Positions 1-12,600 of a stretch of 64,000 bases of DNA are shown here, in pieces. How positions within the stretch are numbered: position 1 is the first letter of the stretch; each line of letters starts with the position of its first letter. A program made the translations under genes and the position numbers. Source of the stretch: Trachythela sp. YZ-2020 (Eukaryota; Cnidaria; Anthozoa; Malacalcyonacea; Clavulariidae); NCBI GenBank assembly GCA_016169945.1, contig JADLSH010000388.1:2514001-2578000 (forward strand). The letters run 5' to 3'. Below the pieces are notes generated by a model. That model was given only the letters and a program-made list of their open reading frames with translations. It made no database searches and was not told the DNA's origin.

Positions 1-150
1 GTGACCGATGTAATAGAATGCTAATATATCTCTGCAGTCAGTAAAGACTGATTTGCATACAGCACACAAAAGACAAGATAGATCCAGACTATTTCACATC
101 GTCGAACTTGACTTTGTCACAACGACCAAATTGAAAGCAGGCTTTACAAT
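1..150 (+). repeat. Interspersed repeat, copy at left edge
   Basis: This segment begins with gtgaccgatgtaatagaatg and carries an 'agtaaagactgatttgcata' core. The same sequence recurs at 37880-38045 in the same orientation, at 4628-4920 in reverse orientation as three tandem copies, and in part at 27750-27830. It is a dispersed non-coding repeat of unknown class. Reading frames inside it are not conserved between copies. Confidence 0.7.
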
Positions 151-490
151 TGATCTTATATTTATCCAAATATGTTCAAATTTTGTATGCCTAGTAATTT
201 TTAGATGGTCTTTCCAGTGGCTGAGTTCATTTCTAAATTTTGTTCTTTTTTAAAACTCGTTCCCAGTCTCCTCATCAACTTGACACTAGAATAGCTAATT
301 ACCTTTTTCTGGTTTAGCCTTTGAAGTACACACTTGTTTTGTATTTTACGTTTTAGTATAAGTAGACTGCCTCGTTTATTGGTAGCGACGGCTGATGCGT
401 ATTTATATATTTATAATATTGACCCTGAAGAAGGAGGCGACTGCACACTACTTAAACAACACAGGTACAATATATGTACAGTATTTTTAT

Positions 491-632
491 TGTAGATGGA
501 ATACTCGAACGAAGATTTGTATACATATTTTAGACCTAGCCAGAAGCAGAGGGCCTAAGTTGCATGTTTCGCAACTGCTCCTGGCTAGGTCTAAAAATGT
601 ATATAAATTCTCGTTCGAATATTCCATCTACA
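491..632. repeat. Foldback of two SINE tails
   Basis: A left arm (491-552) beginning tgtagatggaatactcgaac is matched by an inverted right arm (575-632), with about 22 bp between them. The arms are the tail of the tRNA-derived SINE found at 812-955 and 7419-7580, so this looks like two oppositely oriented SINE tails placed head to head. The following 150 bp, up to about 780, holds more degenerate pieces of the same family. Confidence 0.65.
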
Positions 633-811
633 AACACCTACTATTAGTCCTATCGAACGAGATGCCGAGAACAAGTCTTGACATTTACAGTATTTTTATG
701 TCTATCCACGATTTCCCTAAATCTCCATCTACAAACATCTTAAAATATTTACCCTTATTCTCCCTGGTATATATACATGAACTTGTGATCAGCTCTTGAC
801 AACTGGGCTCT

Positions 812-955
812 GTGGCTCAGTTTGCAGAGCACTGCACCGGAATCGCAGGGCCGCAAGTTCGATTCGTACCAGAGGGCCTATAGTTGCATTTTTCGCAACT
901 GCTCTTCGTCTAAAAATATGTAGTAAATAATTTTCACTCCAACTATCCATCTATA
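812..955 (+). mobile_element. tRNA-derived SINE
   Basis: The head looks like tRNA. An A-box-like tggctcagtttgcagagc and a B-box-like caagttcgattcg are correctly spaced, and the acceptor arms pair imperfectly. The body has the palindromic 'gttgcatttttcgcaact' motif and ends in a degenerate 'ccatctatac' tail. A fuller copy lies at 7419-7580 on the other strand. Because it is attached to a repeat body and has mismatched stems, I call it a SINE and not a tRNA gene. Confidence 0.7.
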
Positions 956-1237
956 CAAAAACCAAAAAGAAACATCAATAATTGGTCCGTTGTTACTACA
1001 AAAGAAAACCAGAGAACCCAGGGAAAACCTGCAGTGTTTGGTAGAGTCGAACTGGAATCACGAATCGCACTTCTCAAATGCGAATATAATCAAACAACTG
1101 CATGTTGCAAGAATCCAATCACGTTCACATAGATGAAAGGCACGTGCATTAACCTCTGTGCCACCACTTGGCGCCACTAACACATTATATATTCTGCCGT
1201 ATATAAAGGAGTTTGGATGTTTTTCTTTGTTTTTTAG

Positions 1238-2537
1238 AATACTGGAAGCAACTGAATCGCAGAGCCAAACTGAAGTAAGCAAAGACAATTATTTTACAAG
1301 CTCCTTTTAGTAAAATTACATAGGTGATTATTGAAAATTCTCAACACTGATTGGTTGCGCTACCTCGGATTAATACGCGATAATCACCTAAAGCGTTTTT
1401 AAACCGCTTTTATCGTAAACATTCAATTAAAATATTTTTGAAATGTGCATTTTTAATTTTTTTCCAAATAATCACCTATGTAATTTTACTAAAACAATTA
1501 TTCGCCTCCTGGACTTGGTTTTTATTCACCGATATTCACCTCATAATAATTGTTAAATAATCTTAGGAATGGAATATATTGTACCAGTCCTGAAAAGTAT
1601 GTTGCCAAATCATAGTTTCGACTGCGCATCCAAATGACGCCAACTGCAATAAATTACAGATGAATCATAACATGCAGCTGAGACTGGAAGAATTAAAATG
1701 TGCATATCAAAGTATTCAACTGTTCAATTATCATTTGAATATGCAAAAGTTGCTCGAAGAACCATTAGTTTCCGCACGGTAGAAAATACATTCCTTTAAG
1801 TTCACCTTTTCTTATTTTGCTTCACATAGAAAACAAAATATGCTAGTATGAAAATTATTTAATGGACAGTTATATTGAATTTTGTTGTAATTGTGTTACC
1901 CTCCGTAAATAAAGTGTACTGTACTGTACTGTACTGCTGTACTGCTGCTGTACTGTACTGTACTGCTGTACTGTACTGCTGTACTGTACTGCTGTACTGT
2001 ACTGCTGTACTGTACTGCTGTACTGTACTGCTGTACTGTACTGCTGTACTGTACTGCTGTACTGTACTGCTGTACTGTACTGCTGTACTGTACTGCTGTA
2101 CTGTACTGCTGTACTGTACTGCTGTACTGTACTGTACTGCAATGTACTGTACTGTACTGTGTATTGCATTGTATTGTATGATTCAATTGCAATTTTATCC
2201 CAACGCAGAACGCGTCATTGGGAGCCCAGTCGACATTATGAATTGGCTTATTGCGTTGCAAGTTGCATCAACTTATTGTTGTTCTTACATAACTTAGCAA
2301 GCCAAGACAGAGTGTGAAGCAACTGGCGAGACTGAGCAACCAAAGAAAGACGAAGAACCCGCGCCGCGAGGGCTGCTGGGAACACAATCATCAACACCAC
2401 CAACACAGGACAACCAAGATACGGGAACAAACCAATCACAAGTATCCCCGAACACCACGTGGTACACGGACGAACCAATGAACGCAAAGCTTGACGATGA
2501 AGCGGAATTCCCGCCTCTGACGTTGCCCAGCGACTGA
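1238..2537 (+). CDS. 3' end of an unrecognised plus-strand gene (exons 1238-1274 and 2298-2537)
   Basis: Two exons join in phase. Exon 1238-1274 follows a pyrimidine-rich tract ending in AG, is followed by gtaagc, and reads ILEATESQSQTE. Exon 2298-2537 follows 'cttacataacttag' and starts QAKTECEATGETEQPKKDEE. The tail is acidic and rich in Glu, Thr, Gln and Pro, and ends EAEFPPLTLPSD and TGA at 2535-2537. No domain is recognisable, so no function is offered. The matching composition on both sides of the intron supports this join. Upstream exons must lie further left or outside the window. The intron holds a MITE (1305-1494) and a 13-bp minisatellite. The gene is convergent with the TMC gene, whose stop is at 4504. 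It could instead be a decayed open frame. Confidence 0.42.
1305..1494. mobile_element. MITE with 28-bp terminal inverted repeats
   Basis: The left arm at 1305-1332 (ttttagtaaaattacatagg...) is perfectly repeated inverted at 1467-1494, giving a 190-bp non-coding element. An internal copy of 'taatcacct' near 1380 repeats part of the arm. It sits in the intron of the unrecognised gene. Confidence 0.75.
1914..2171. repeat. 13-bp minisatellite (TGTACTGTACTGC)
   Basis: About 19 units of tgtactgtactgc run almost without interruption. The unit has no stop codon in several frames and its period is not a multiple of three, which explains long spurious open frames on both strands here. It is intronic. 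Confidence 0.9.
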
Positions 2538-2884
2538 TAAGGTTTGAGAGAAGTAAACTTAACATACATATTTGCTTAGCGTAGCCATCGCTCAATTGCT
2601 AAAATGTTTACATAAGCAAAAAAAGAAAAGGGGGGGTTGGGGGTTATATGGCATTGTCGCGGGGGTTGTATTTTTTTGGGCATAAAATTTAAGAGATATT
2701 AAATATAGACAATATTTTAAGCGTGTTTCGAGAGTGTGTGCTTTGTGACGTGTTATGACGGCAAGATTCTGAAATGAACACTGAAAATGTTTTTCAAAAT
2801 CCTTACTATTGAAATAGTATGTATTGATCCTAGTTGGAAATAGTATGGAATCGCAATTGCCAGACTAATTGCCATTTCTATACA

Positions 2885-3535
2885 TATATGGAAATAGTAT
2901 GGATATACTATGGATATACTATGGATATAGTATGGAAATAGTATGGATATACTATGGAAATAGTACGATGGATATACTATGGATATACTATGGAAATAGT
3001 ACGATGGATATAGTATGGATATAGTATGGAAATAGTATGGATATACTATGGAAATAGTATGGATATACTATGGAAATAGTATGGATATACTATGGAAATA
3101 GTACGATGGATATAGTATGGATATAGTATGGAAATAGTATGGATATACTATGGAAATAGTATGGATATACTATGGAAATAGTACGATGGATATACTATGG
3201 ATATACTATGGAAATAGTATGGATATACTATGGAAATAGTACGATGGATATACTATGGAAATAGTATGGATATACTATGGAAATAGTACGATGGATATAC
3301 TATGGATATACTATGGAAATAGTGTGGATATACAATGGATATACTATGGATATACTATGGATATACTATGGATATACTATGGATATACTATGGATATACT
3401 ATGGATATACTATGGATATACTATGGATATACTATGGATATACTATGGATATACTATGGATATAGTATGGAAATATTATGGATATAGTATGGAAATGGTA
3501 TGGGTATATACTATGGATATAGTATGGATATACTA
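2885..3535. repeat. 11-bp minisatellite with variant units
   Basis: The array is about 650 bp of 11-bp units. The main types are atggatatact, atggaaatagt and atggatatagt, with occasional acg insertions. Its left part alternates two unit types (a 22-bp higher-order unit) and its right part (3330-3460) is homogeneous atggatatact. The TGG-ATA reading produces spurious open frames. It lies between two convergent genes. Confidence 0.9.
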
Positions 3536-3554
3536 TGCTGTACATTAGGAGGAA

Positions 3555-3830
3555 AGCTATGCTGTACTAACTTTATTTATACTGGATAGCTCTTAGTCTA
3601 TCAGTTCTAAACTGTTATCCCTAGAGGTCCAGCAAGGGCCACCCTTATTGGTCCAGTATTACCATTGAAGGAAACCTAAACTATAAACTAACTTTATCTA
3701 TACTGGATAGCTCTATCAGTTCAAAACTGTTCTCCCTAGATGCCCAGCAATAGCCAATGAGTTTTATTACCACACAAGGAGACCTGCACTATACTAACTC
3801 TATTTATACTGGATAGCTCCAGTTTTACTT
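3555..3830. repeat. Dispersed ~110-bp satellite-like repeat, three units
   Basis: Three imperfect units centred on tactggatagctctatcag and ttctaaactgttctccctag lie side by side. Other copies lie at about 5340-5440, 13340-13630, 33715-33800, 47690-47760, 55080-55385, 57495-57700 and 60255-60300. This is the most frequent repeat of the window. It is non-coding, and its class is unknown. Confidence 0.8.
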
Positions 3831-4503
3831 ATACAAGTCGCTGAAGTTTAAATGCATATTACCGCTGTGACACCAAAACCACACTCAAAAATTCCAAAAA
3901 TACAGAAATGCTTTTATACTAGGAATATTTATAACAAAATTATATATTTACAAATTCTAAAACTAGTATTTTATACATGACAAAAAATGATTATACATTA
4001 ATATTGTTATTCTAATTAGAGTATATTAATTATTATACTAAAATTCTAAAATTACAGTACATTCAATAGACGTTTCTCATAATAGCTTCACAACCTCGTC
4101 TCAGGCCTCTTCGACGCTGTTTTAGATGGTAGTATTAGTACATTTTCCGAATTGTGTTAAAAACCCGCCAAACTCTGCCCGTCAAAATAGCAATGCACGG
4201 TTGAAAATATTGTTTAATTTGCTTTGTGTTTTGTTGGCTATTTTAATGCTTTGTTTTGCTTAGACATCGACAAAAATCAAGATATTAAACTAAAAATAAT
4301 ACATTAGTCATTACGACAAAGCTTATAGAAAGGCTTAACAATATAGGTACATAAAATTTCTTCAAAAAATATCGCGAGCACTATAGAAATAAGTCCAATT
4401 ACAAGACAATTTGGAAAATGTATTCACCAAAATCGGAGTATATCGTTTATCCCTTCACTAGAACAACGCATTCAAAATTTCATGTACCTTGTGGAGAGTT
4501 TAG

Positions 4504-7500
4504 TTACTGTTCAACTTCCATAGCTCGACTGTTTTGGTTGATTTTTTTCATCAAGTATAACTTATCCTTGCCAGCCTAAGAACAAATACATAAAGGGGTA
4601 TTTGAGATATAAGTAAATCTCCAATAGTCTGGATCTATCTTGTCTTTTGTGTGCTGTATGTAACTCAGTCTTTAATTTTTCAGAGATATTGACTGTACCC
4701 AATGTGAAATAGTCTGGATCTATCTTGTCTTTTGTGTGCTGTATGTAAATCAGTCTTTAATGATTACAGAGATATATCAACACTGACTGTACCCTATGTG
4801 AAATAGTCTGAATCTATCTTGTCTTTTGTGTGCTGTATGTAAATCAATCTTGAATGATTACAGAGATATATCAGCATTCTATTACATCGACCACCTTGAT
4901 GTCTTCACGACCGTTAAAGCCAGGCTTTAATCTGATGACTGCAAAATTACAATAGTTATAACGACTTACCATTATGATCTGTTCTCGTAACAATTTCATT
5001 TTCTGTTCATTGGAAGATTTGAGAAGTTTGTAGTAATAGATTAACACACTAAGAGATAAAAAGATTGCACTATGGTTAGTGCCAAATACCGAAGGTTTTT
5101 TCCAGATACTCCAATTTCCACCTGTAGAAACGCTGGACAAGCCCTTACTGGAGCTCTATGGAGAACAGTTTAAACAATAAACTAATAAAGGCTCTTTTCC
5201 ACTCGTCGCAAAAACCAACTCGCAAGCTCGCTGCGAGTACTTTCATCCAATCACAATGCTCGACAGTTTATTTTAATTACATGCAAGAACTCACAGCGAG
5301 TTTGCGAGTTGGTTTTGCGATGAGTTGAAAAGAGCCTTAAGACTGATAGAGCTATCCACCATCCAGTATAAATAGAATTAGTTTAGTTTTATGCGATGGG
5401 TCTTACTGGACTTCTACAAAGGAGAACAGTTTTTAAAAACAGAAGTAATAGGGCTATAAATCCGCAGTGTTAACTGCACATTTTATAGTCCAGCTGCTAA
5501 AGATGTCCAAGAAAGAGCTCGATTGTTCTCTTTGATGATAAAAGCATGAAACTATGAAATAGTTATAACATACAAAAGACTAAATTTTTTTGATATGGAA
5601 CCAGCCCAAATTTTTAATTTGTGCCGAGTTCTGCGCATGTCATATTTGATCACGTCATCCATAGTGTAAAAAATTAAAAATTGGGAAGTGCGAAAATATT
5701 TGACTAAATATTCTTATAGAGCTCCAAAAGAGGATTAAGGATGGCCCTTACTGGAATTCTTGGGAGAACAATTTAGAAATGATATGGAGCTATCCGCTAC
5801 TAATATAGTTAATAGTTTAACATATAGGGATGACCCTTACTGGATTTTGTAGGAAAAACAGTTTAGTTCTGATAGAGCTGTCATGTACATTGAGCTGTTG
5901 CCTATGGCAACTTTGACTGAAATAACTGCATACAAACTGCAACCAAACCAATAAGTGATAACCCTTACTAGACATCATACAGAGAAGAACTGAGAGAACT
6001 CTCAGAAACTCTCTCAATTTTTTTTTATATTGCCTGAAAAATTTGACATGAAATGACATTTAAAAACTCATTATAATAATTCATGAGGAAAAGACAAAGG
6101 AAATCACTACCGTGTCAGTGGTTTTATATATGTGATAAAAAATCATGTTAATTTACATAAACTTTAGCTTTGATTTTCTCGGCTTAGACAATGTTTATTT
6201 TTAAAATTACTTCGCCAATGAACTCATAAGATGGGTCGTTTTTTAAGCCATTTAAAACACTCGCAGTTCGTGCTTTATCAGATATAAAACACTTGTGCTG
6301 CGCACTCGTGTTTTATATCTGATGAAGCACTCCTGCTCGTGTTTTAAATAGTAGATAACCTATGTTAAGATATGAAATTAAGACATAATACAGCGTACAA
6401 CATACCCGAAAACCACGAAGATCAAAGCAATGATACCAGGCGAGGAAATAGTACGAATAATTTCTAGTAAAACTTTCGGGAACGTGTTAACACTGTCCAA
6501 GACAACTTGATAGATCGTCTCCTTACCACTGAATGGCCCGCATTCAGATGGACTTAGTCGACTGAAAAGGAAAATAAATAAAAGGTTATGAAATATAGTT
6601 TGACAATTAGGTCAGAGAAGTCATACTGCATCAGTGAACTCTAAGTAAACTGGAACGCTAACTCCTATGATCAAGTCCTATGATTCGTTGAAGACGCCGA
6701 ACATTGGGCTGTATATGAAATTGAAGCTATTAAAAAGTTCTATTTGATATAAAAACTTCAAGACTTTAGGCAAAATGGAAATACTTAAAAAATACAAAAA
6801 CAACCGCAATTTTGTAAAATACGGCAAATTTTCCCTCAAAGTTTTAAGTATTTCCTTTTTACCTAAAGTCTTGAAGTTTTTATATCAAATATAACTTTTT
6901 AATAGCTTCAATTTCATATACAGCCCAATGTTCGGCGTTAAGTATTTCAACTCAAACCTCAGAAAAACTGAATTAAGCTGGCTTCAATTCCCCCCCGTGA
7001 GTTATCGTTCCAGTTTATTTATAGTTCAATGTACTGCATATACATACCTTCCTGAAGTAACCGCATAGCCAAAAGCAATCAAGATCAGAGCATAAGAGAT
7101 ACCAAGTAACACTAAGAACAACAGATTCATTTTCGATGCAAGGAAAGGTCGCACGCTTTGTCTGCAATTGTTCAACACACTTGTCTAGCAAAGAAAATAT
7201 TACATAATGTAATAAATTGCTATATTTTGGATCCCCGCTGCTGACATAATAACTTGTACTAACCTTCTTGACATAAAATATAATCCAGAGTTTAAAAAGA
7301 CAGATGAACGATAACAAAGGACTAAAGAATGTCCCGAACCTAAAGAATAATCATTATGATAGAAAATATTATCGTTAATTTTGCCCTGTATAGACTATAT
7401 AAGCCTTAGTAGAAGGTGTTTGTAGATGGAATACTCGAACGGAAATTTATATACATTTTTTTAGACCTAGCCAGGAGCAGTTGCGAAAAATGCAACTTAG

Positions 7501-9572
7501 GCCCTCTGGCAATGGAATTGAACCTGCGGCCCTGCGATTCCGGTGCAGCGCTCTAACCAACTGAGCTACAGAGTCCAGTTGCTGAGCATTAACCGCAAGT
7601 TCGGTATATATGATGGGAGTGATGCCAGTATTAGGTATGGGTAAATATAAAGATTTTTTCTCGGCATCTCGTTCGATAGGACTAATAGTAGGAGGTGTTT
7701 GTAGATGGAATACTCGAACGAAAATTTATATACAATATAAGCATCAGTATAGCCATAGGCTCCCAGTTTCGCTATTTTTGAGAGGACGCTATTTGGGAAT
7801 TGGGATGTTCCTTTCCAAGTGCGAGACGTTCTGCATACCGGGCACTATCCCAAATCATACTTCAATCGTGCTTACCAACATAAACATTGTGCATAGATAA
7901 GATCAAGTACATTCCTTGAGATATCAAATCCAGGATTACCAACATTCCTTTCCCACCATTCTACACGACTGGCTAACAATCTAAAGAAAAGTTAGATGGA
8001 TATAGAAGAACTGATTATTGCGAGAGAAGGTTGTCGACTAAATATGAACCGGGCGACGCCTACTCTAAGACCTCAAGCGCTAAATGAGGTTTCCTGCGCA
8101 CGTAAAAATCTCGCATCTTCTCAACAAGAGGTCTTCGCAACAGACTTGTAGCAAGCTTGTCAGCAAGTCGTAACGATGTTGTCATTTTATCAAGTTGCTA
8201 CAAGGTTGTCACTCACAACTTGTAACACGCTGTTGAATTGCATGGCGATAACAAGCTGTTGGGACAACTTGTAACAAGTCTGTTGAGTCAACAACCTTGC
8301 AGCAAGTTGATTGACAAGCCATTGACAACTTGTGAACAAACTGGGAACAAGCATTGTGAACACATCCTGATAACAAGTTGACCTCTACCACTGTCAAATC
8401 AAAATAATGGTCTACCATACCTCCTGATAAACTCTCCAAAGAATGTCGCCAGCAATATAAAAGCAAAGTCGACCCAAACCAGACGATAAAATGTTTGACC
8501 AACATAATTCTCCCAACAGCCAAACTAGAAATGAGCGCAGGTTAGAAAAGCTAGTGAATTTGATACGAACAAACGACTTGTGTGAAAACAAATTGTTTCC
8601 ACATCAATATATTAGTGGAATAAAAATATCCTACAACTTACAATCTTGCAGTCGTTAGCAGCATCATCATCATCACTGGCACAATTAATATCACTGTACA
8701 GTGACACAAATATCCCAGCCAGTGTACATAACTTTAATATCACTGTCCTAGAACATAGAAATAGATGAAATATATTACAATTGTACGGTTTGCTATACTG
8801 GGATGCCTTGGGGTGGGGTGGGGGGAGGTCATGAAGTCATGAAGCAGGGTGTGACCGGCGACCGAGGAACGGTGAATGGAACAGGGTCAAGGGGGTTATC
8901 TTGTCAGAAAAATGTTCAAAAATAAGATGGCCTAGATGTGGGAATTTGATATGGGAATGGCACCCCTCCTGCACCCCTTGGCCAAGGCTAGGGGGGTGCG
9001 CACCCCGCTCCACCCCTGGCTCAAATCATTTTGCCGCCAGGCAGGCTACCGCGGATCTTTTAAGGACACCAACATCATACGAAAACAAGCCTTTAGCCGC
9101 CATCTTTCCGAAGAACGTCCATATACTAAGACTAAGTTTACCTTGCAAGCGAGACCTTGACTTTTGTAGCGCCGGCTGCGTAGTTTTCAAAACTAGCAAT
9201 AATACGGAACATTCCCGGCAGAAGTAAGTTTAAAAATGAAACCAACAAAGGCATGAGAAGTTCTTGAAACACTGTCGTGTCCTCCTATAACGCAACAAAA
9301 ACTCACGATTAAAAATATTTCACGAGATGATTAGTGCATGTAAAATTTATGCATGAATATTTGACTTAATTTGTTAGTTTGAAATGTTGAAATGTGACAA
9401 ACGTTAGCATCGAACTAATGATGAACAATTGGTCTATTATACATGGTAGAAGGTTAAGTCTTGTTAGAACTATCATCTCAAGACCATAAAATCTTCAGGT
9501 TGAGTAGATGATGGTGATGATGAGGGTGATGATGATGATGATGATGATGATGAGGGTGGTTGGATGATGATG

Positions 9573-9604
<32 letters not shown>

Positions 9605-9611
9605 GGTGGTG

Positions 9612-9643
<32 letters not shown>

Positions 9644-12600
9644 GGTGATGATGGTGATGATGATGATGGTGATGATGGTGGTGATGATGATGATGGTGAT
9701 GATGGTGGTGGTGGTGATGGTGGTGATGATGATGAGGGTGGTTGTGATGGTGGTGATGATGGTGAGGGTGGTGATGATGATGATGATGAGGGTGGTGGTG
9801 ATGATGGCTATACTTACCTACCGGCCGACTGACCTTGTATCTACTTACTGTGCCTACCTACATTTTATATCAACTTGCCTACATATCTATCTATTTGTTT
9901 CTGTTGTATATTTTTACCTCAACAGGATATCCAGCGACGACCTCAACAATAAGGTAGGTAGCGCAAGCAATCAGAGCAAAACTTATGAAATTTGTAAAAA
10001 TTCTCATACATATCAAATTAAACCATTCATTACGACTTAACACTCGCTTGTCTTTTGTTTCAGCTAAACATTCCTGCAAATAAATGTGTTTTGTATAATG
10101 AACGGAAGGGAAGGGAACAGAACTGAACTGAACTTACGTACACTGAATACTTCGATAGGGAGGCCCAGTAAGAGCCATTCCTTATTGGTCCAGCCAGCGT
10201 TACTACCGGAGGAAGGAGAAAATGTAAACAAAGTCGATCCGGAAGCATTCTTCACAGCGAGCGAGGCGAAATTATAATCAGACAATTGCATGGAATCGAA
10301 CCCCAGAGTTGTAAAACGCTTTCAATCTTCCTCCGGCGCGGGTAGGATTTTGGGTTTTCCCAACCTTCCTCAAAACACCTGGAAATTTTCCGACATGTAG
10401 GCTTTTGCCTGGGTAAACCAGTTGGCCTTTGCAGTACTGCTAGTCTGACTGAGTGCCGACAATTGCTACTAATACTAGCCTGACTAGTCTAGTGCTCGCT
10501 GCTTTGGAATGTTTTATTCAGTGTTTTACTTTCAACCTTACTCAATGCCAGTAATTAACTCTGTCGACCTACGATCCCACAGGTGAATTAGGCACATTAA
10601 CCAGTTTGATACCAACACCTTGCAGATATCCCTACTACAATATAAATATTTCACCTGTAAGTCTGTAGCAATGCTCTGCTGTTTGATAAAACAAGCATCT
10701 CTGTCCGTGACGCTGTAATCCCAGGCTGTAAATATCTTCGTCGTCAGAACGTTCGCTCCTACCCCGCCTTGAAGGTAATTCTTTTCGTATAAACTTGTCA
10801 TGCTAAAAATAAAACATTCGTCATTACTTTTAGTTTAAAATAATCCATGCTAATCTACAACATAGTTTTAACATACACACGTAAAAACGTGCAACTTGTA
10901 ACAAAGCTGCAGCAGACTTGTACCAATGCTGTTTCAACAACTTGTTATCAGGATATGTTCGCACTGCTTGTTCCCAGCTTGTTGACAAGTTGTTATCGGC
11001 TTGTTGACAACTTGCTACAAGGACTCAACAGACTTGTTACAAGTTGTTCCAACAACTTGTAATCGCCTGTAATTCGACAACTTGTTAACAGCTTGTGACT
11101 GACAACCTTGATAAAGTGACAACATTGTTTCAAACTTGTTGACAGGCTGGGAGATTCGTACTCGTGTAGTTGAAAACATTGCGTAACTGCAGGAGAAATA
11201 ATTGGATTGTACGGAACATAATAAAACAACCAGCATTGTAGCTTCAATTTAAGAATGTTGTGACATCAAATGAACCCCACTAACGCCTTCGCCTTGGAGA
11301 GTAAAATCGTCTGGCATTAGAGAGAGTAAAATGAAAAAGTGGGCGCATTAGAGCGCATTGCGGCTTAATGGACTTAACAAGAGACATGGACAGATAGTCT
11401 GGTTAAGTCATTAAATATTACCCAGTATTATTGCCTTATAATAAGCTGTGGGTCTTTAGGAAAGCCCTTCGTCTGGAAGTTAGTAGCCACTAACTTAATC
11501 ATTTAATTCGCCACCAATACCATTTACATCTTTTATAATAATTTATCTATATACATGACAAGGTACTAGCTTGTATCAATGGCATGGCAAGGAGACATCC
11601 GGAAACCACAGGGCTTATAAATTGGATGCATCCTTCGTGCCTTAAGTAGGTAAATACTAAATTTTAGTAAATATTAAATGCGTACAAATGCAATGGTACA
11701 ACGACAGCAGTTCGTCATAAAAAAATACTTAGATGTTTCAACAATCTATTCCTGAAGCAATTTAACGTCCCTGCATTTTTATCGGTATCAGGGAGAGAAT
11801 TCCATACTGTAGTTAATTGGACCTTGAAAAAGTATTGTGAATTGTTTTTACATTAGTTTCACATAAGTGAGATTTTAGGCTGCTAACTACCAGACGAAGG
11901 GCCTTCGCTCGAAACGTCGAAGTTCTTGTTGAATTTTGCAGGTAGTTTGATCCTAAAGACGCGCAGCTTATGTATATAGACGCTACCTACCATGAGGGCC
12001 TTTTTTAACTAATGTACTGGAGGGGCCAAAGCCCCCCCCCCAGTCCCCATGTTGCCCCCCCCAGTAAGCTATTTTGCCCCCCCCAGTGAAGGTCCCTTTT
12101 GTCCAAAATATAGGGGGGGGGGAATTGAGTTTAGAGGAAAGTTATGGTATTCCCACAACAAAACCTGGCTCCGTTTAGATGGGATATATAAAAACTTGTC
12201 TCTGAAAATGCAGGAAATCAAGCCACAGAGCTTCCCACACCTGTAATACACCACCTACTTGTTACGTCCCCTTTCGATGATGGCGCCCCACTATTAAACG
12301 ATTTATTAAAAAAGGCCCTGACCTACACTCGCATCACGCGTTGAAGATATTACCTTGTGACCATAATGATCAAGCATAGTAAAAGATAACTTGCACACGT
12401 GAGTATATAAGCCAAAGGCATCTTATAGCCATAACCCTCTGATATATCTATAGTATCACTTGTATAGTGACCGTAATACAGCTCCGTGCCATTGAACCAT
12501 CCCTGAAAAATAGACATAGATTGACATATTATGTATTTATATTAATAGAAAGCCATGAGCCCAGATTGGATTTTCATTCGATCGTCTTTGAATGATTGAT

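Noticed and set aside
812..890. Functional tRNA gene
   Set aside because: The acceptor and anticodon stems are mismatched and the sequence continues into a SINE body repeated elsewhere.
1870..2297. Long open frames on both strands with Tyr/Ser/Thr/Val or Cys/Leu repeats
   Set aside because: They are translations of the 13-bp TGTACTGTACTGC minisatellite, which lacks stops in several frames.
3255..3548. Open frame with repeated WIYYGYTMDIL
   Set aside because: It is a direct product of the 11-bp minisatellite, with no start context, splice signals or non-repeat extension.
4871..4969. Read-through extension of the TMC exon after residue 773
   Set aside because: A consensus gtaagt donor follows, the extension is made of a dispersed repeat, and a matching terminal exon with the family's GKDK tail lies at 4575-4504.
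9560..10040. Poly-Asp and poly-Met open frames
   Set aside because: They come from the GAT/GGT microsatellite. The 3' part overlaps a TMC exon on the other strand.
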